Below the pieces are notes generated by a model, which had not been told where the DNA came from, made no database searches, and saw nothing but the letters and a program-made list of their open reading frames with translations. A DNA stretch of 59,236 nucleotides. Origin: Deltaproteobacteria bacterium RBG_16_49_23. Lineage in GTDB: Bacteria > Desulfobacterota > BSN033 > UBA1163. The position numbers and the translations under genes are program-made. This document shows, one piece after another, positions 25,648 through 34,815 of this stretch; within the stretch, counting starts at the first letter, position 1, and each line of letters starts with the position of its first letter. The stretch is from the NCBI GenBank assembly GCA_001798855.1, contig MGQQ01000069.1:1-59236 (forward strand), read 5' to 3'.

Positions 25648-27732
25648 TTAAAAGGGATTCGATTTATTAATGCGGCAGGGGATGGCTCGAAGGGGGATGG
25701 AGCCAATTGCCGGTTCATAAGGGGGATTGTTATCTGTCAGAACATTGAGGTTCGATTCTTTCCAACCGCAAAGTTCGAGGTCTTTTCTCTCTGGAAACCA
25801 CCAGCCAAAGCTGAGGACAATGGTCCGTGGGTCAATCTCATGATCCAGTTTCGCTTTCTGACGAATCGACCCCCTTTGGGTTTCGACGGCGACCCAATCG
25901 CCCTCCTTAATTCCTGTTTGAAAGGCAGTGTCAGGATGAATCAAAAGAATAGGATCCGGAGAGAGTTTTCGAAGAGACGGTATATTACGGTAGGCCGAAT
26001 GAAAATAGAAGGGGTCTTTGGCAGAGGTGAAGATGAGTGGATACTCTTTGAGAGATTCTTCCACAGATGGCGATAAATCAATGTACGATGGGAGTGGATC
26101 GTATCCCCATGCTTTCAACTTTTCAGAGTAGATTTCAATCTTTCCTGAAGGGGTTGAAAACCCCTTCTTTTGATAGGAGTGATATTCCCACTTCCCTTTT
26201 AATATCCCGATCGTCTTGAAATCGTCATAAGTCATCCCTGCCGGCTTGAGGATTTCATCAAGACATTCTCCCACGTCATTCCAGAAGTGTTGACCGAGGC
26301 CAAGATGCTTGCCCAGCTCGTTTAATATCTTTGAGTCAGACCAGCATTCTCCCGGCGGCTCGACGATTCCGGGCCGGGCGAGGATAAACCCGTGGGGAAG
26401 ACCGAAATGGCCAATATCATCGAATTCAAAATTGGTTGCCGCGGGGAGGACAAGGTCTGCTAACTGAGCGGTTGGGGTTAAAAATATTTCGGAGACAGCG
26501 AGAAAGTCGAGTTTTTTCAAAGCCTCAAAGGTCTCTTTGGCATTGGCATAACTTAAAAGGGGGTTTCCACCCTGTATATACATCATACGTATCGGATTGG
26601 GCTTTCCAGTGAGAATCGCTTTAACGATTAATTGAGAAGGGACAAAGCCCATCATCGTTGCCAGACGGAATTCCGGGCTGAGAATCCTCTCCGCCTTGTC
26701 AGGGAATTTTTTGATCTGGACCAGCTCGCCGGGCCTCATGACAGGAGGACCCACCCGGTTCACATTTCCTCCGGGCACGTCGAGGTTATCGGTGATCGCC
26801 ATGAGGATGAGCAGCGCTCTTGAGCACTGGAAGCTGTTGATATTATGCTCGATGGCATTTCCCCACTGGATGCAGGCCGGTTTGGTCTGAGAGAAGAGTT
26901 GAGCCAGGCGGATGATTTGATCTTTTGAGACCCAGGTCATCTCTGAAACGTTATCAAGAGAATACTGCCGGAGATGGTCTGTCAATTCCGGAAATCCTTC
27001 TGTCCAGTTTTCTACGAAAACCCTGTCATAAAGCTCCTCATCAACGATGACCCTGAGCGCTCCCAATGCCAGGGCCAGGTCAGCGCCCGGTTTGGGTTGA
27101 ATCCAGAGGTCCGCCCTGGAAGCCACGGCTGTTTTTCTTGGATCGATCACAATCAATTTTGCCCCACGATCCAGAGCTCTTTTCAACTGAGAACCGATGA
27201 CGCCTTCCTCGTTTGTCTGGAAGAGGTTGCTCCCCCAGACAACCACACAGGCCGGAGGATGATCGTAATCCGGGATGGGAAAGAACCCGCAGGTGAGCGT
27301 GGATGCGGTCTCCCTCGGCATGTGACAGATATTTCCGGGTGTTGAAACATTTGGGGCCTGTAATAGATTTGCGAGCCTGAGGAGTAGAAAGAGCTCCAAT
27401 CCCTTGGGAGTTCCCTGGCCTAATGAGATGGCTTGGGGGCCATCTTGCCGTATCGTTTCTTTGAACTTTTCTGAAATCGTCTCCAGCGCTTCATCCCAGG
27501 AGATGCGAGCCCACTTTCCCTCTCCTCTTTCACCTTTCCTCTTCATTGGATAGGTGAGGCGGTCAGGGTGGTTGAGTCTTTCAACCTGGGCGAGGCCTTT
27601 GGCGCAGAGGGTACCCCGGTTTAAGGAGCAGTCCGGGTCGCCCTCAATCTTTTTTATTCTTCCATCCTCCACATGGACCAACATCCCGCAACCCCCGTGG
27701 TCCATCCTGGCACAAAAGGTTTTGACGATCAT
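25648..27732 (-). CDS. Molybdopterin-dependent oxidoreductase, orphan catalytic subunit
   Basis: The 694-residue protein belongs to the DMSO reductase superfamily: an N-terminal Fe-S motif (CARMDHGGCG with later CSLNRGTLCAKG), ARISWDEALETI, VVWGSNLFQTNEEG, VIDPRKTAVASRADLW, and a C-terminal cofactor domain (IHPDTAFQTGIKEGDWV). NICHMPRE places Cys at the Mo/W ligand position used in formate dehydrogenases. The Fe-S motif has Asp where the second Cys is usual. No electron-transfer subunit adjoins, so substrate and partner are unknown. Confidence 0.8.
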   Translation of the reverse strand: MIVKTFCARMDHGGCGMLVHVEDGRIKKIEGDPDCSLNRGTLCAKGLAQVERLNHPDRLTYPMKRKGERGEGKWARISWDEALETISEKFKETIRQDGPQAISLGQGTPKGLELFLLLRLANLLQAPNVSTPGNICHMPRETASTLTCGFFPIPDYDHPPACVVVWGSNLFQTNEEGVIGSQLKRALDRGAKLIVIDPRKTAVASRADLWIQPKPGADLALALGALRVIVDEELYDRVFVENWTEGFPELTDHLRQYSLDNVSEMTWVSKDQIIRLAQLFSQTKPACIQWGNAIEHNINSFQCSRALLILMAITDNLDVPGGNVNRVGPPVMRPGELVQIKKFPDKAERILSPEFRLATMMGFVPSQLIVKAILTGKPNPIRMMYIQGGNPLLSYANAKETFEALKKLDFLAVSEIFLTPTAQLADLVLPAATNFEFDDIGHFGLPHGFILARPGIVEPPGECWSDSKILNELGKHLGLGQHFWNDVGECLDEILKPAGMTYDDFKTIGILKGKWEYHSYQKKGFSTPSGKIEIYSEKLKAWGYDPLPSYIDLSPSVEESLKEYPLIFTSAKDPFYFHSAYRNIPSLRKLSPDPILLIHPDTAFQTGIKEGDWVAVETQRGSIRQKAKLDHEIDPRTIVLSFGWWFPERKDLELCGWKESNLNVLTDNNPPYEPAIGSIPLRAIPCRINKSNPF

Positions 27733-27825
27733 CTTTTACTCCTTTAAGATTCTTTTAACATGATGAAAGGTTATTGACAAGCTTAACTTTTCCAACATTT
27801 GATGGTGATGGGGTTAAAATTTTGC

Positions 27826-27854
27826 TTGTCTTATAGTAGGTTCAGTGTTATAAA
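27826..27854 (+). promoter_or_regulatory. Sigma-70-like promoter for bacterioferritin
   Basis: TTGTCT, 17 bases, then TATAAA, 34 bases before the bacterioferritin ATG. No regulator box was recognised. Confidence 0.5.
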
Positions 27855-27888
27855 ATAGAAAAACATTTAGCGTTAGAAAGGAGGGCAT

Positions 27889-28347
27889 ATGAACAAGAAG
27901 GTGATTGATCTGTTGAATGCGGCGCGGTCAAGAGAGCTGACCGCCATTTTGCAGTATATGGCCCAGCACTATGAACTGGAAGACCAGGATTTCGGCAAGC
28001 TGGCCCATAAGATCAAGGAGATCGCAATTGCGGAGATGAAACATGCGGAGAAATTGGCGGAGAGAATTCTCTTTCTGGAGGGAGAACCCACCTCCAAGCC
28101 CGATGGCGTTCCCAAGAAAGGGGAAGGTTTCGTAGAAATGCTGAAGACGAATATGGGCCTTGAGACAACAGCCATGAAGATGTATAACGAAGCCTCGGTC
28201 GTCTGTGCCGCGGAAAAGGACCAGATCTCAAAAGAGATCTTCGAAGAGCTTCTCAAAGATGAGGAAGAACATTTCAACTACTTTGAGAATGTGAAAGACC
28301 ATATTGAAAAACTTGGCGCTGCTTATATAGCCACCCTTGCCGGCTAA
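27889..28347 (+). CDS. bfr: Bacterioferritin-like protein
   Basis: The 152-residue four-helix protein has ferroxidase ligands in RSRELTAILQY, AEMKHAEKL, LETTAMKMYNEA and LLKDEEEHFNYFE, as in bacterioferritin. It stores or detoxifies iron in the cytoplasm. A Met in EIAIAEMKHAE fits the haem-ligand position. AAAGGAGG stands six bases before the ATG. It is transcribed alone, facing the YeeE/YedE pair. Confidence 0.85.
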   Translation: MNKKVIDLLNAARSRELTAILQYMAQHYELEDQDFGKLAHKIKEIAIAEMKHAEKLAERILFLEGEPTSKPDGVPKKGEGFVEMLKTNMGLETTAMKMYNEASVVCAAEKDQISKEIFEELLKDEEEHFNYFENVKDHIEKLGAAYIATLAG

Positions 28348-28372
28348 CCAGCGCTCCTATATTTAAGGGAAT

Positions 28373-28405
28373 GGGCTTCTCCGTTTGTTGACACCGGGGA
28401 AGCCC
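28373..28405 (+). terminator. Hairpin terminator between convergent genes
   Basis: An 11-base stem GGGCTTCTCCG / CGGGGAAGCCC with one G-T pair and an 11-base loop, then an AT-rich tract with TTTCTTTTT. It lies between bfr and the convergent transporter gene and may serve both. Confidence 0.6.
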
Positions 28406-28413
28406 CGATATAT

Positions 28414-28944
28414 TTAAAGTTTCTTTTTCTCCATGACGATCAAAATGGAGACCATCATCACCCAGACGAGAACGATTACGATCCAGTGATTAATCCCAAG
28501 TAGCGCAGGAATACTCAGTTTCCCATAATCTCCCCACTTTAGAAAACTATCTTTAAGGGAGGGATAGACCTCGGCATAGATTCCTGCCCCAACAAGCATT
28601 CCGAGAACACCACCCCAAAAAGCGTCCCATCTCCCTTCTCCGATCGCTCCCACTGCGGTTCCAGGACAGAATCCTAACATACCCCAGCCCAGCCCAAAGA
28701 TCAGCCCTCCGATGATGTTGGCGCCCAGAACGACAGGCTTCAGGCTCAGTTTTCCCCAACCCATATCTACAAAGAAGTAGATTCCAACCATTCCGACCAG
28801 AATAGCAGTGACCATCAACTTCAGGATGGTGAAGTCTTTGAGCCTGAGCATGCCTACCTGTCTGTCATATCTTAATGCCTGTCCCTTCTGGAGGAAGAAT
28901 CCGAAAAATATTCCAGTTATTAAACCCAATATGAGAGTTACCAT
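28414..28944 (-). CDS. YeeE/YedE family transporter, second half
   Basis: The 176-residue membrane protein has GLGWGMLGFCPGTAVGAIGE, the second conserved cysteine motif of YeeE/YedE (Sulf_transp) proteins, and four or five helices. The ATG at 28944 follows AAGGGAGGTG and lies two bases behind the stop of the first half; the two are translationally coupled. The family moves thiosulfate-like sulfur or is implicated in selenium handling. In many relatives the two halves form one chain. Confidence 0.85.
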   Translation of the reverse strand: MVTLILGLITGIFFGFFLQKGQALRYDRQVGMLRLKDFTILKLMVTAILVGMVGIYFFVDMGWGKLSLKPVVLGANIIGGLIFGLGWGMLGFCPGTAVGAIGEGRWDAFWGGVLGMLVGAGIYAEVYPSLKDSFLKWGDYGKLSIPALLGINHWIVIVLVWVMMVSILIVMEKKKL

Positions 28945-28945
28945 C

Positions 28946-29467
28946 CTATTCACCTCCCTTTCCGTAAAGGAGGCGAACCATAACGATACCACCGATGAAG
29001 AAACAGAAGAGGGAGATCCAGCCACTGACAGCTAATTGCAGCGAACCGCTGATCCCGTGGCCACTCGGTCAGCCATCGGCCATCCGGGCCCCAAACATCA
29101 GAATGATTCCCCCGAGGAAGGCGACAAACCATCGCTTAAACCGATCGGGCCCGAATCGTTTCTCCCACATAGGGGGAACGAACCTGCTTTTGAAATCTCC
29201 TGAAAGCTTGGCAGCGATAAAGGCGCCGATCAATATCCCCAGAACCTCCATCCACTGCCAGTCGATGACCGGTTTTTCTTTGACGAAATAGGGCAGGGCG
29301 GCCGTACGCTCAAGAGCAAAGAGGCTTTCGATCATGCCCGCTGTCCGGACAAAAGTGGTGGAAACCCCCAGATATTTCCCGGCGGTGAGAACGGCAAACC
29401 AGCTTACCATTCCAATCAGAGCACCTGCCACATAGGGCGACCACTGCGACCTTTTGAAGATGTTCAT
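28946..29467 (-). CDS. YeeE/YedE family transporter, first half, probable selenoprotein
   Basis: From the ATG at 29467 (AAAGGAGG upstream) the frame reads 132 residues to FGARMADG, meets TGA at 29071-29069, and continues PSGHGISGSLQLAVSG to a TAG at 28948-28946. Relatives have a conserved GGCTSGHGISG here, with Cys exactly where the TGA stands. Read as selenocysteine, the protein is 173 residues with Sec133 and normal C-terminal helices, ending two bases before its partner. Without readthrough the last helix and the motif are lost. Selenium maturation genes (33034-34790) lie about 4 kb away. Confidence 0.75.
29039..29071 (-). promoter_or_regulatory. TGA codon with candidate bacterial SECIS hairpin
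   Basis: After the TGA (29071-29069) and 17 bases, CAGCG GTT CGCTG forms a five-base-pair stem with a short G-starting loop. Position and the G in the loop fit bacterial SECIS elements, which lie inside the coding region right behind the UGA. The stem is short, so this is suggestive only. Confidence 0.4.
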
Positions 29468-29487
29468 AGGAAGCGCCTCCTTTCATC

Positions 29488-29660
29488 CCCTCACTCCTTC
29501 GGCAAGCTCAGGACAGGCCTGCCCTTCTCTCCTGGAGACCGTATCGTAAGTCCGTTCATGGTTCGATCCCGCGCTGCGCGGGATTCGTCCCTTCGAGAGC
29601 CTCAGGGCGAACGGTGAGTCGAAGGGCGGACGGCTATTTGCGACACAGCCTCTTGTGGGA
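29488..29660. repeat. Solo palindromes of the CCCTTCGAGAGCCTCAGGGC type
   Basis: The stretch has CCTTCGGCAAGCTCAGGACA, a CCCGCGCTGCGCGGG hairpin and CCCTTCGAGAGCCTCAGGGC with GAACGGTGAG. The last is the same terminal repeat that bounds two GIY-YIG genes at 46133 and 50497, but no gene is inside here. Confidence 0.75.
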
Positions 29661-29679
29661 GAGGGATGGGGTGAGGAGT

Positions 29680-29985
29680 TTATTTCTTAAAGACACCAAA
29701 CAACTTATCCAGTCCCGTCTTCTCGAGTTTCGATACCGCTTCAAGCTCTCCCGGGTCGAGCCAGATCCCCTCGCAACCGGAACATTTATCCACCTTGATA
29801 TTTTTATAATCGATTTCGATCAAATCCATGCCGCACTTGGGACATTTCTTGTAATGGAGGACTTTCAGTTTTTCTTTCTCCTCTCTGGCAAGTCTCTCCT
29901 GTTTTTCCCCCTCAATCTTCTTTCTCTTCTCAAACTCCAATCTCGCAAAATACTCCTCTTCCTGTTCACTCGGTTTCTTCAACAT
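29680..29985 (-). CDS. TFIIB-type zinc-ribbon protein
   Basis: The 101-residue protein has a charged helical N-terminus (about 1-45, EEKEKLKVLH) and one zinc ribbon, CPKCGMDLIEI with KCSGCEGIWLDPGEL, typical of the zf-TFIIB family. Such proteins are widespread and mostly uncharacterised. CTCCTCC on the plus strand (GGAGGAG for the gene) precedes the ATG. Confidence 0.8.
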   Translation of the reverse strand: MLKKPSEQEEEYFARLEFEKRKKIEGEKQERLAREEKEKLKVLHYKKCPKCGMDLIEIDYKNIKVDKCSGCEGIWLDPGELEAVSKLEKTGLDKLFGVFKK

Positions 29986-30095
29986 GATCTCCTCCTCCTT
30001 GAATTTTCTCTAACCTTAAGCCCTTATTCATATCCGATAGCCTTCCTTTGGTCTTTTCATCAGTAGAGTCCATCTCTCCATCTGCTTTATCGGTC

Positions 30096-32018
30096 CTACA
30101 CCTCTTTCTTCAACTCCTCATAGACCTTCTTCACCTCTTCTATGGAGGATTCGTCTTCAAGGGTGGTGAGATCGCCGATGCTGGCGCTTGTGGCAACCGC
30201 CTTCAAAATTCGTCTCATGATCTTTCCACTTCGTGTTTTTGGAAGTTTGGAAACAAAATAGACCTGTTCCGGAGAGGCAATCGGACCAATCGACTTTCGA
30301 ATCAAGTCTTTAATCTCAGCCTTAATAGCGGGAGAAGGCGAGAAACCTTCTTTTAAGATGACAAAGATCACAATCGCTTCTCCTTTGATTGGGTCCGGAA
30401 TGCTTGCGACCCCTGCCTCGGCAACGGCAGGATGAGAGACGGCGGCGTCTTCAATCTCCACCGTTCCGATTCTATGGCCGGCAATTTTGAGCACTTCGTC
30501 CGCCCTGCCTAAAATCCAGTAGTAACCATCCTTGTCCTTGATTGCATAGTCCCCGGTGTAGTAAATGCCGGGGAATTTTGACCAGTAGCTTTCCACATAC
30601 CGTTTGGGATCGCCATAAACTCCCAGGAAGATTCCTGGCCAGGGCGCTTTGATCACCAGAATTCCCCTCTCTTCGGGCGGCATGCTTTCCCCTTTCTCAT
30701 CCACCACATCGGCCAGGATTCCAGGAAGGGGGAAGGTGGCGGAACCCGGTTTGAGCGGAGGGCATTCGATGGCCGGAGCCGGGGAGATCATAATCCCGCC
30801 TGTCTCTGTCTGCCACCAGGTGTCCACAACAGGACACTTTTCTTTCCCGATATGTTTATAATACCAGGCCCATGCCTCAGGATTGATGGGTTCCCCCACG
30901 CTTCCAAGGAGTTCGAGACTGCTCAAATCATGTTTCTCAATCTCCTGCTCTCCATATCTCATCAACATCCGGATGGCTGTGGGAGAGGTATAGAAGATGG
31001 TGACGCCATACTTCTCAATAATATCCCACCAGCGATCGATCGATGGATAGTCCGGCGCCCCTTCGTAAAGGACGATGGCGGCTCCGTGCATGAGCGGGGC
31101 ATAGACAATCGAGCTGTGTCCGGTTACCCATCCCACATCTGCGGTGCACCAGTAGACCGACTCCTCTTTAATATCAAAGACCCATTTATAGACCGAATGG
31201 TTGAAGGTGAGGTAACCCCCTGTTCCATGAACGATTCCTTTCGGCTTGCCCGTCGTCCCTGAAGTATAGAGGATGTAAAGGGGATGGAGCGAATCCATCG
31301 GGTCCGGGTTGACAAAGAGGCTGGCCTGGTCCATCAGCTCATGCAGCCAGACATCCCTTCCGGGCGTCATCACCACGGGGATATTTGCTCTCCGCACGAC
31401 GAGCATCTTTTCGACCGAAGGGGTGATCTCAAGCGCTTCGTCGGCAATCCGCTTTAATGCCACGGGTTTTCCCCTCCTGAAGCCCGCATCCGCCGTGATC
31501 AGGAGTCTCGCACCGGTGTCATTCACCCTGTCCGCCAATGCCTGAGCGCTGAAGCCCGAGAAGATGACCGTATGGGTGGCGCCGATCCTCGCACAGGCCA
31601 ACATCGCAATCGGAAGTTCCGGGATCATTGGAAGATAGAGGGCGATCCGGTCCCCTTTTTTCATCCCGAGATTGAGAAGGACGGAGGCAAATTTGTTCAC
31701 CTCCCGGTAAAGGGTTGAGTAACTGAGGACACGCGTGTCTCCGGGTTCTCCTTCCCAGTAGATGGCCACTTTGCTTCTTCGCCATGTTTTGACATGGCGG
31801 TCCACACAGAGGTAGGAGGCGTTGAGTGTTCCTCCTACAAACCATTTCGCATAAGGGGGTTGCCAATCCAGGACTTTATCCCAGGTCTTGAACCATTCCA
31901 ATTTTCTGGCCTCTTCAGCCCAGAAAGCTTCCGGGTCTTTGATGGAGCGGTTATAGACTCCGAAATACTTTTTGAAGGGCCAGTAGGTCGAACCGGAAGT
32001 TAATGTTGTTTGCGGCAT
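30096..32018 (-). CDS. acs: Acetyl-CoA synthetase, AMP-forming
   Basis: The 640-residue enzyme makes acetyl-CoA from acetate, ATP and CoA. Motifs: YTSGTTGKPKGIVHG (P-loop), WWQTETGGIM, YYTGDYAIKDKDGYYWILGR, and the C-terminal KTRSGKIMRRILK whose lysine is the usual acetylation site. The length is normal. AGGAGAC precedes the ATG. It fits acetate use, or carboxylate activation linked to the AOR. Confidence 0.93.
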   Translation of the reverse strand: MPQTTLTSGSTYWPFKKYFGVYNRSIKDPEAFWAEEARKLEWFKTWDKVLDWQPPYAKWFVGGTLNASYLCVDRHVKTWRRSKVAIYWEGEPGDTRVLSYSTLYREVNKFASVLLNLGMKKGDRIALYLPMIPELPIAMLACARIGATHTVIFSGFSAQALADRVNDTGARLLITADAGFRRGKPVALKRIADEALEITPSVEKMLVVRRANIPVVMTPGRDVWLHELMDQASLFVNPDPMDSLHPLYILYTSGTTGKPKGIVHGTGGYLTFNHSVYKWVFDIKEESVYWCTADVGWVTGHSSIVYAPLMHGAAIVLYEGAPDYPSIDRWWDIIEKYGVTIFYTSPTAIRMLMRYGEQEIEKHDLSSLELLGSVGEPINPEAWAWYYKHIGKEKCPVVDTWWQTETGGIMISPAPAIECPPLKPGSATFPLPGILADVVDEKGESMPPEERGILVIKAPWPGIFLGVYGDPKRYVESYWSKFPGIYYTGDYAIKDKDGYYWILGRADEVLKIAGHRIGTVEIEDAAVSHPAVAEAGVASIPDPIKGEAIVIFVILKEGFSPSPAIKAEIKDLIRKSIGPIASPEQVYFVSKLPKTRSGKIMRRILKAVATSASIGDLTTLEDESSIEEVKKVYEELKKEV

Positions 32019-32106
32019 TGCTGTCTCCTTTCGTGCTCATAAACCTTGACATGAATCGAATATCCAGATTAAATTTACCTTGTTATTTTAGTTCGTTGAA
32101 AAAGGT

Positions 32107-32350
32107 TATCTAATCCCCCTTCATCCCCCTTTGGTCTCCGACCCAGCCTCCGGCTCAGAAGAGCCTCTGGCTCGGAGAGAGCGGTCTCTGACCCGGTGGG
32201 CAAAAGGGGAAAATATTTTCTCCTCCCTTTGGTCTCCGACCCAGTGCGGTCTCTGACCCGGAGGGCAAAAGGGAGGTGGCCTGCCTGCGCGAAGCCCCGC
32301 CTCCAGAAGCCTTGCGGAGGGCAGGCGCTTCGGCGAAGGCAGGGGAGGGA
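32107..32350. repeat. Composite repeat with GGTCTCCGACCCAG units
   Basis: Several nested palindromes: CCCCTTTGGTCTCCGACCCA units, two GGTCTCTGACCCGG units, and a GCCTGCCTGCGCGAAGC / GCTTCGGCGAAGGCAGG hairpin. It fills most of the 402-base gap 32019-32420, in which no gene is seen. Confidence 0.75.
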
Positions 32351-32420
32351 TTTTAAAAGATTTGTTTCAAACCGCTAAATATATAGGTACAATTTATCAA
32401 AGTTCTACCGGAAATGGAAG

Positions 32421-33014
32421 ATGTTAAATATCTCTGCGATTCTTCTGGGGGCAGGCGAATCAAAAAGGATGGGCAAAGAGAAACTTTCCCTTCCCTGGGG
32501 GAAGAAGACGATATTTGAACACTGCCTTCGAACCCTTCTTCGCTCAAGGGCAGGGGAGGTCGTCGTGGTCCTCAAGGGTCCAATGGAGGAGATGACTCTT
32601 CGCATGAGGAAAAAGAAGGTTAAAGTGGTGTTCAATCGTGATTATAAAAAGGGAATGAGCGCCTCAATTCGAAGGGGAATCCGCGCTTTGGATTCAAAAA
32701 GCAATGGGATCCTCATTGGGCTTGGAGACCAGCCTTTTGTCAAGACACAAACGATTAATGCTTTAATCGGGGCATTTAAAAAAGGGAAGGGAGGGATCAT
32801 TGTCCCATCGTTCAAGGGAAGGAGAGGTCATCCGGTCATCTTCCATCGAAGATACGAGAAGGAACTTTTAAGATTGAGAGGGGATACAGGAGCAAGACGG
32901 ATCATGGATAGGTATCCCCACGATGTTTGGGAGGTTCCTGTTAAGTCAGAGGGCGTCATTAAAGACATTGATACCTGGGAGGATTACAGAAAAGAATTAA
33001 AAATAAAGAGGTGA
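32421..33014 (+). CDS. MobA-like nucleotidyltransferase (MocA type)
   Basis: The 197-residue protein starts ISAILLGAGESKRMGKEKLS, the CTP/GTP-binding motif of the MobA/MocA family, with GDQPFVKTQTINAL and RGHPVIF as in molybdenum cofactor cytidylyltransferases. It would add CMP to the pterin for a molybdenum hydroxylase. It leads a run containing yqeB, yqeC and xdhC. GGAAATGGAAG precedes the ATG. Confidence 0.8.
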   Translation: MLNISAILLGAGESKRMGKEKLSLPWGKKTIFEHCLRTLLRSRAGEVVVVLKGPMEEMTLRMRKKKVKVVFNRDYKKGMSASIRRGIRALDSKSNGILIGLGDQPFVKTQTINALIGAFKKGKGGIIVPSFKGRRGHPVIFHRRYEKELLRLRGDTGARRIMDRYPHDVWEVPVKSEGVIKDIDTWEDYRKELKIKR

Positions 33015-33033
33015 GGGGTTGGAGGGGTTTTAA

Positions 33034-33849
33034 ATGAGATCGGGGAAAAAAATATCTGAACTTGTTGTCTTAATCCGGGGGGCAGGGGAGATGGCGAGTG
33101 GTGTTGCGCATCGCCTTTACCAATCCCATTTCACGCTTTGCATGACCGAAGTTTCGCATCCCCTGGCCGTGAGAAGGGAGGTCTCTTTCTGTGAGGCTGT
33201 TTACGAAGGAGAGAAGAAGGTGGAGGGTGTGCGGGCGATGCTCATCTCCTCACCCAAGGAGATCGAATCCGGATGGAAGAAGGGATTTATTCCTATCCTT
33301 GTCGATCCCGAGGCTAAATTGACAAAAGATTTTTTAAAACCCGATATCCTCATCGACGCCATTATGGCAAAGAAGAATCTGGGGACCCGGATCGATGATG
33401 CCCCCCTGGTCATCGGTCTTGGCCCCGGGTTTATCGCAGGAAAAGACGCCCACATCGTCATCGAAACGAACCGGGGCCATCATCTGGGGAAGATGATCCT
33501 GAAGGGTGAGGCAGAACCTGACACAGGCATTCCGGGAGAGGTAGGGGGATATACGGCTGAAAGGCTCCTTCGGACGATGAAGAAGGGAATCTTCCATTCC
33601 CATAAATCGATAGGCGATAAGGTGACCAAAGGTTCAGTGGTCGCCGTGGTCGATGATTATCCTGTCATCGCCCAGGTCAGCGGTGTGCTCAGAGGACTTC
33701 TACGGGAGGGAATCGAAGTAAAGAAAGGAACGAAGGTTGGCGATATTGACCCAAGAGGGAAGCAAGAGGCCTGTTTCACCATTTCCGAGAAGGCAAGGGC
33801 TATTGGCGGGGGAGTGCTTGAGGCGATTCTTTATTGGTTTAATAAATAA
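33034..33849 (+). CDS. yqeB: Selenium-dependent molybdenum hydroxylase protein YqeB
   Basis: The 271-residue protein has VVLIRGAGEMASGVAHRLYQ, VEVSHPLAVRREVSF-like sequence, PLVIGLGPGFIAGKDAHIVI and HHLGKMILKGEAEPDTGIPG, all typical of YqeB (EF2563 family). This gene marks genomes with selenium-dependent molybdenum hydroxylases and is thought to act in maturation of their labile selenium cofactor. It follows mocA by 19 bases and yqeC comes next. Confidence 0.9.
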   Translation: MRSGKKISELVVLIRGAGEMASGVAHRLYQSHFTLCMTEVSHPLAVRREVSFCEAVYEGEKKVEGVRAMLISSPKEIESGWKKGFIPILVDPEAKLTKDFLKPDILIDAIMAKKNLGTRIDDAPLVIGLGPGFIAGKDAHIVIETNRGHHLGKMILKGEAEPDTGIPGEVGGYTAERLLRTMKKGIFHSHKSIGDKVTKGSVVAVVDDYPVIAQVSGVLRGLLREGIEVKKGTKVGDIDPRGKQEACFTISEKARAIGGGVLEAILYWFNK

Positions 33850-33897
33850 CGATGAACAAGAGGTATTAAGATTCTCATAATTCAATGGGCATGCGCC

Positions 33898-33974
33898 AAA
33901 AAAATCTCCCCTCGCCCCTCTTTTCCAAAGAGGGGTAAATCCTCCCTTTGGCAAAGGGAGGTAAGGAGGGATTT
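33898..33974. repeat. Palindromic repeat, CTTTTCCAAAG / CTTTGGCAAAG
   Basis: It matches the unit at 21831 base for base over most of its length and lies between yqeB and yqeC. GGAGGTAAGGAGGG at its right edge resembles a ribosome site but precedes an ATG that is closed after three codons. Confidence 0.75.
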
Positions 33975-33995
33975 TATTATGATTATATAAATTTT

Positions 33996-34790
33996 ATGAG
34001 AATGTTAATAAGTAATAAGGGCTCACTTTCAGAGACTTTAGGCCTTCGGGCAAGGGAGATGATCAGTCTGACCGGAGCAGGCGGAAAGACGACCCTGATG
34101 TTCCGGCTTGCCCGCGAGTTATTCCTTGAAGGGAAGAAGGTGATCACCACCACAACAACGAAAATATTGGAGCCCGATGAGGGTGAAACCTCTCACCTTT
34201 TTGTATCCGGAGATGAAGGGAAGATAAGAGATTTTGTGGACTGCTACCTCAATGAATACGGCCATATCACCCTTGCCAAAGAAAGAATCGAGACCGGGAA
34301 GTTGAGAGGGATTTCACCGGAACTTGCAGATAGCCTCTGGAATTTATATGATATGGATGCTTTGATCATAGAAGCCGATGGAGCCGCGGGCCGTCCTGTA
34401 AAAGCTCCCCGGGAAGGAGAGCCTGTCATTCCATCGGGAACAACACTGGTGGTCGCTTTATTGGGAGTGGATGGTGTGGAGAAAGAGCTGAATGAAAAGT
34501 ATGTCTTTCAGGCAGAACGGATATCGAAAATAACAGGAATCTCACCAGGGCGGAAGATGACGGAGGAGGGGATGGCCCTTTTGATGACCCATCCCGAAGG
34601 TCTCTTTAAGGGAGCCCCTGCTTCTGCAAGACGGGTTGCTTTTCTCAATAAGGTGGATATTCCGGATGGATTAAACAGAGCGATAGGGATAGCCCGAATC
34701 ATCCTTGAAAAAGGTGATTCTGGAATTGAAAGGGTGATCTCAGGACAGTTAAAAAGCGAGCCGCCCGTGGTAGAGGTCATCTTTCCGTAA
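33996..34790 (+). CDS. yqeC: Selenium cofactor biosynthesis protein YqeC
   Basis: The protein (264 residues from the ATG at 33996) has a P-loop, ISLTGAGGKTTLMFRLA, then VITTTTTKIL, LIIEADGAAGRPVKAP and GVDGVEKEL, all typical of YqeC. It belongs to the selenium-dependent molybdenum hydroxylase system with YqeB. The start is unsure: the frame is open into the repeat upstream, and the ATGs at 33996 and 34002 lack a good ribosome site. Confidence 0.85.
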   Translation: MRMLISNKGSLSETLGLRAREMISLTGAGGKTTLMFRLARELFLEGKKVITTTTTKILEPDEGETSHLFVSGDEGKIRDFVDCYLNEYGHITLAKERIETGKLRGISPELADSLWNLYDMDALIIEADGAAGRPVKAPREGEPVIPSGTTLVVALLGVDGVEKELNEKYVFQAERISKITGISPGRKMTEEGMALLMTHPEGLFKGAPASARRVAFLNKVDIPDGLNRAIGIARIILEKGDSGIERVISGQLKSEPPVVEVIFP

Positions 34791-34815
34791 GTTCATGGGA
34801 GGGGGGAAGAAGAGA

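Noticed and set aside
28950-29132. The short second YeeE/YedE region as a separate gene or plain pseudogene
   Set aside because: The TGA is the only break, it falls on the conserved Cys, and the frame behind it matches the family, so one continuous gene is the better reading.
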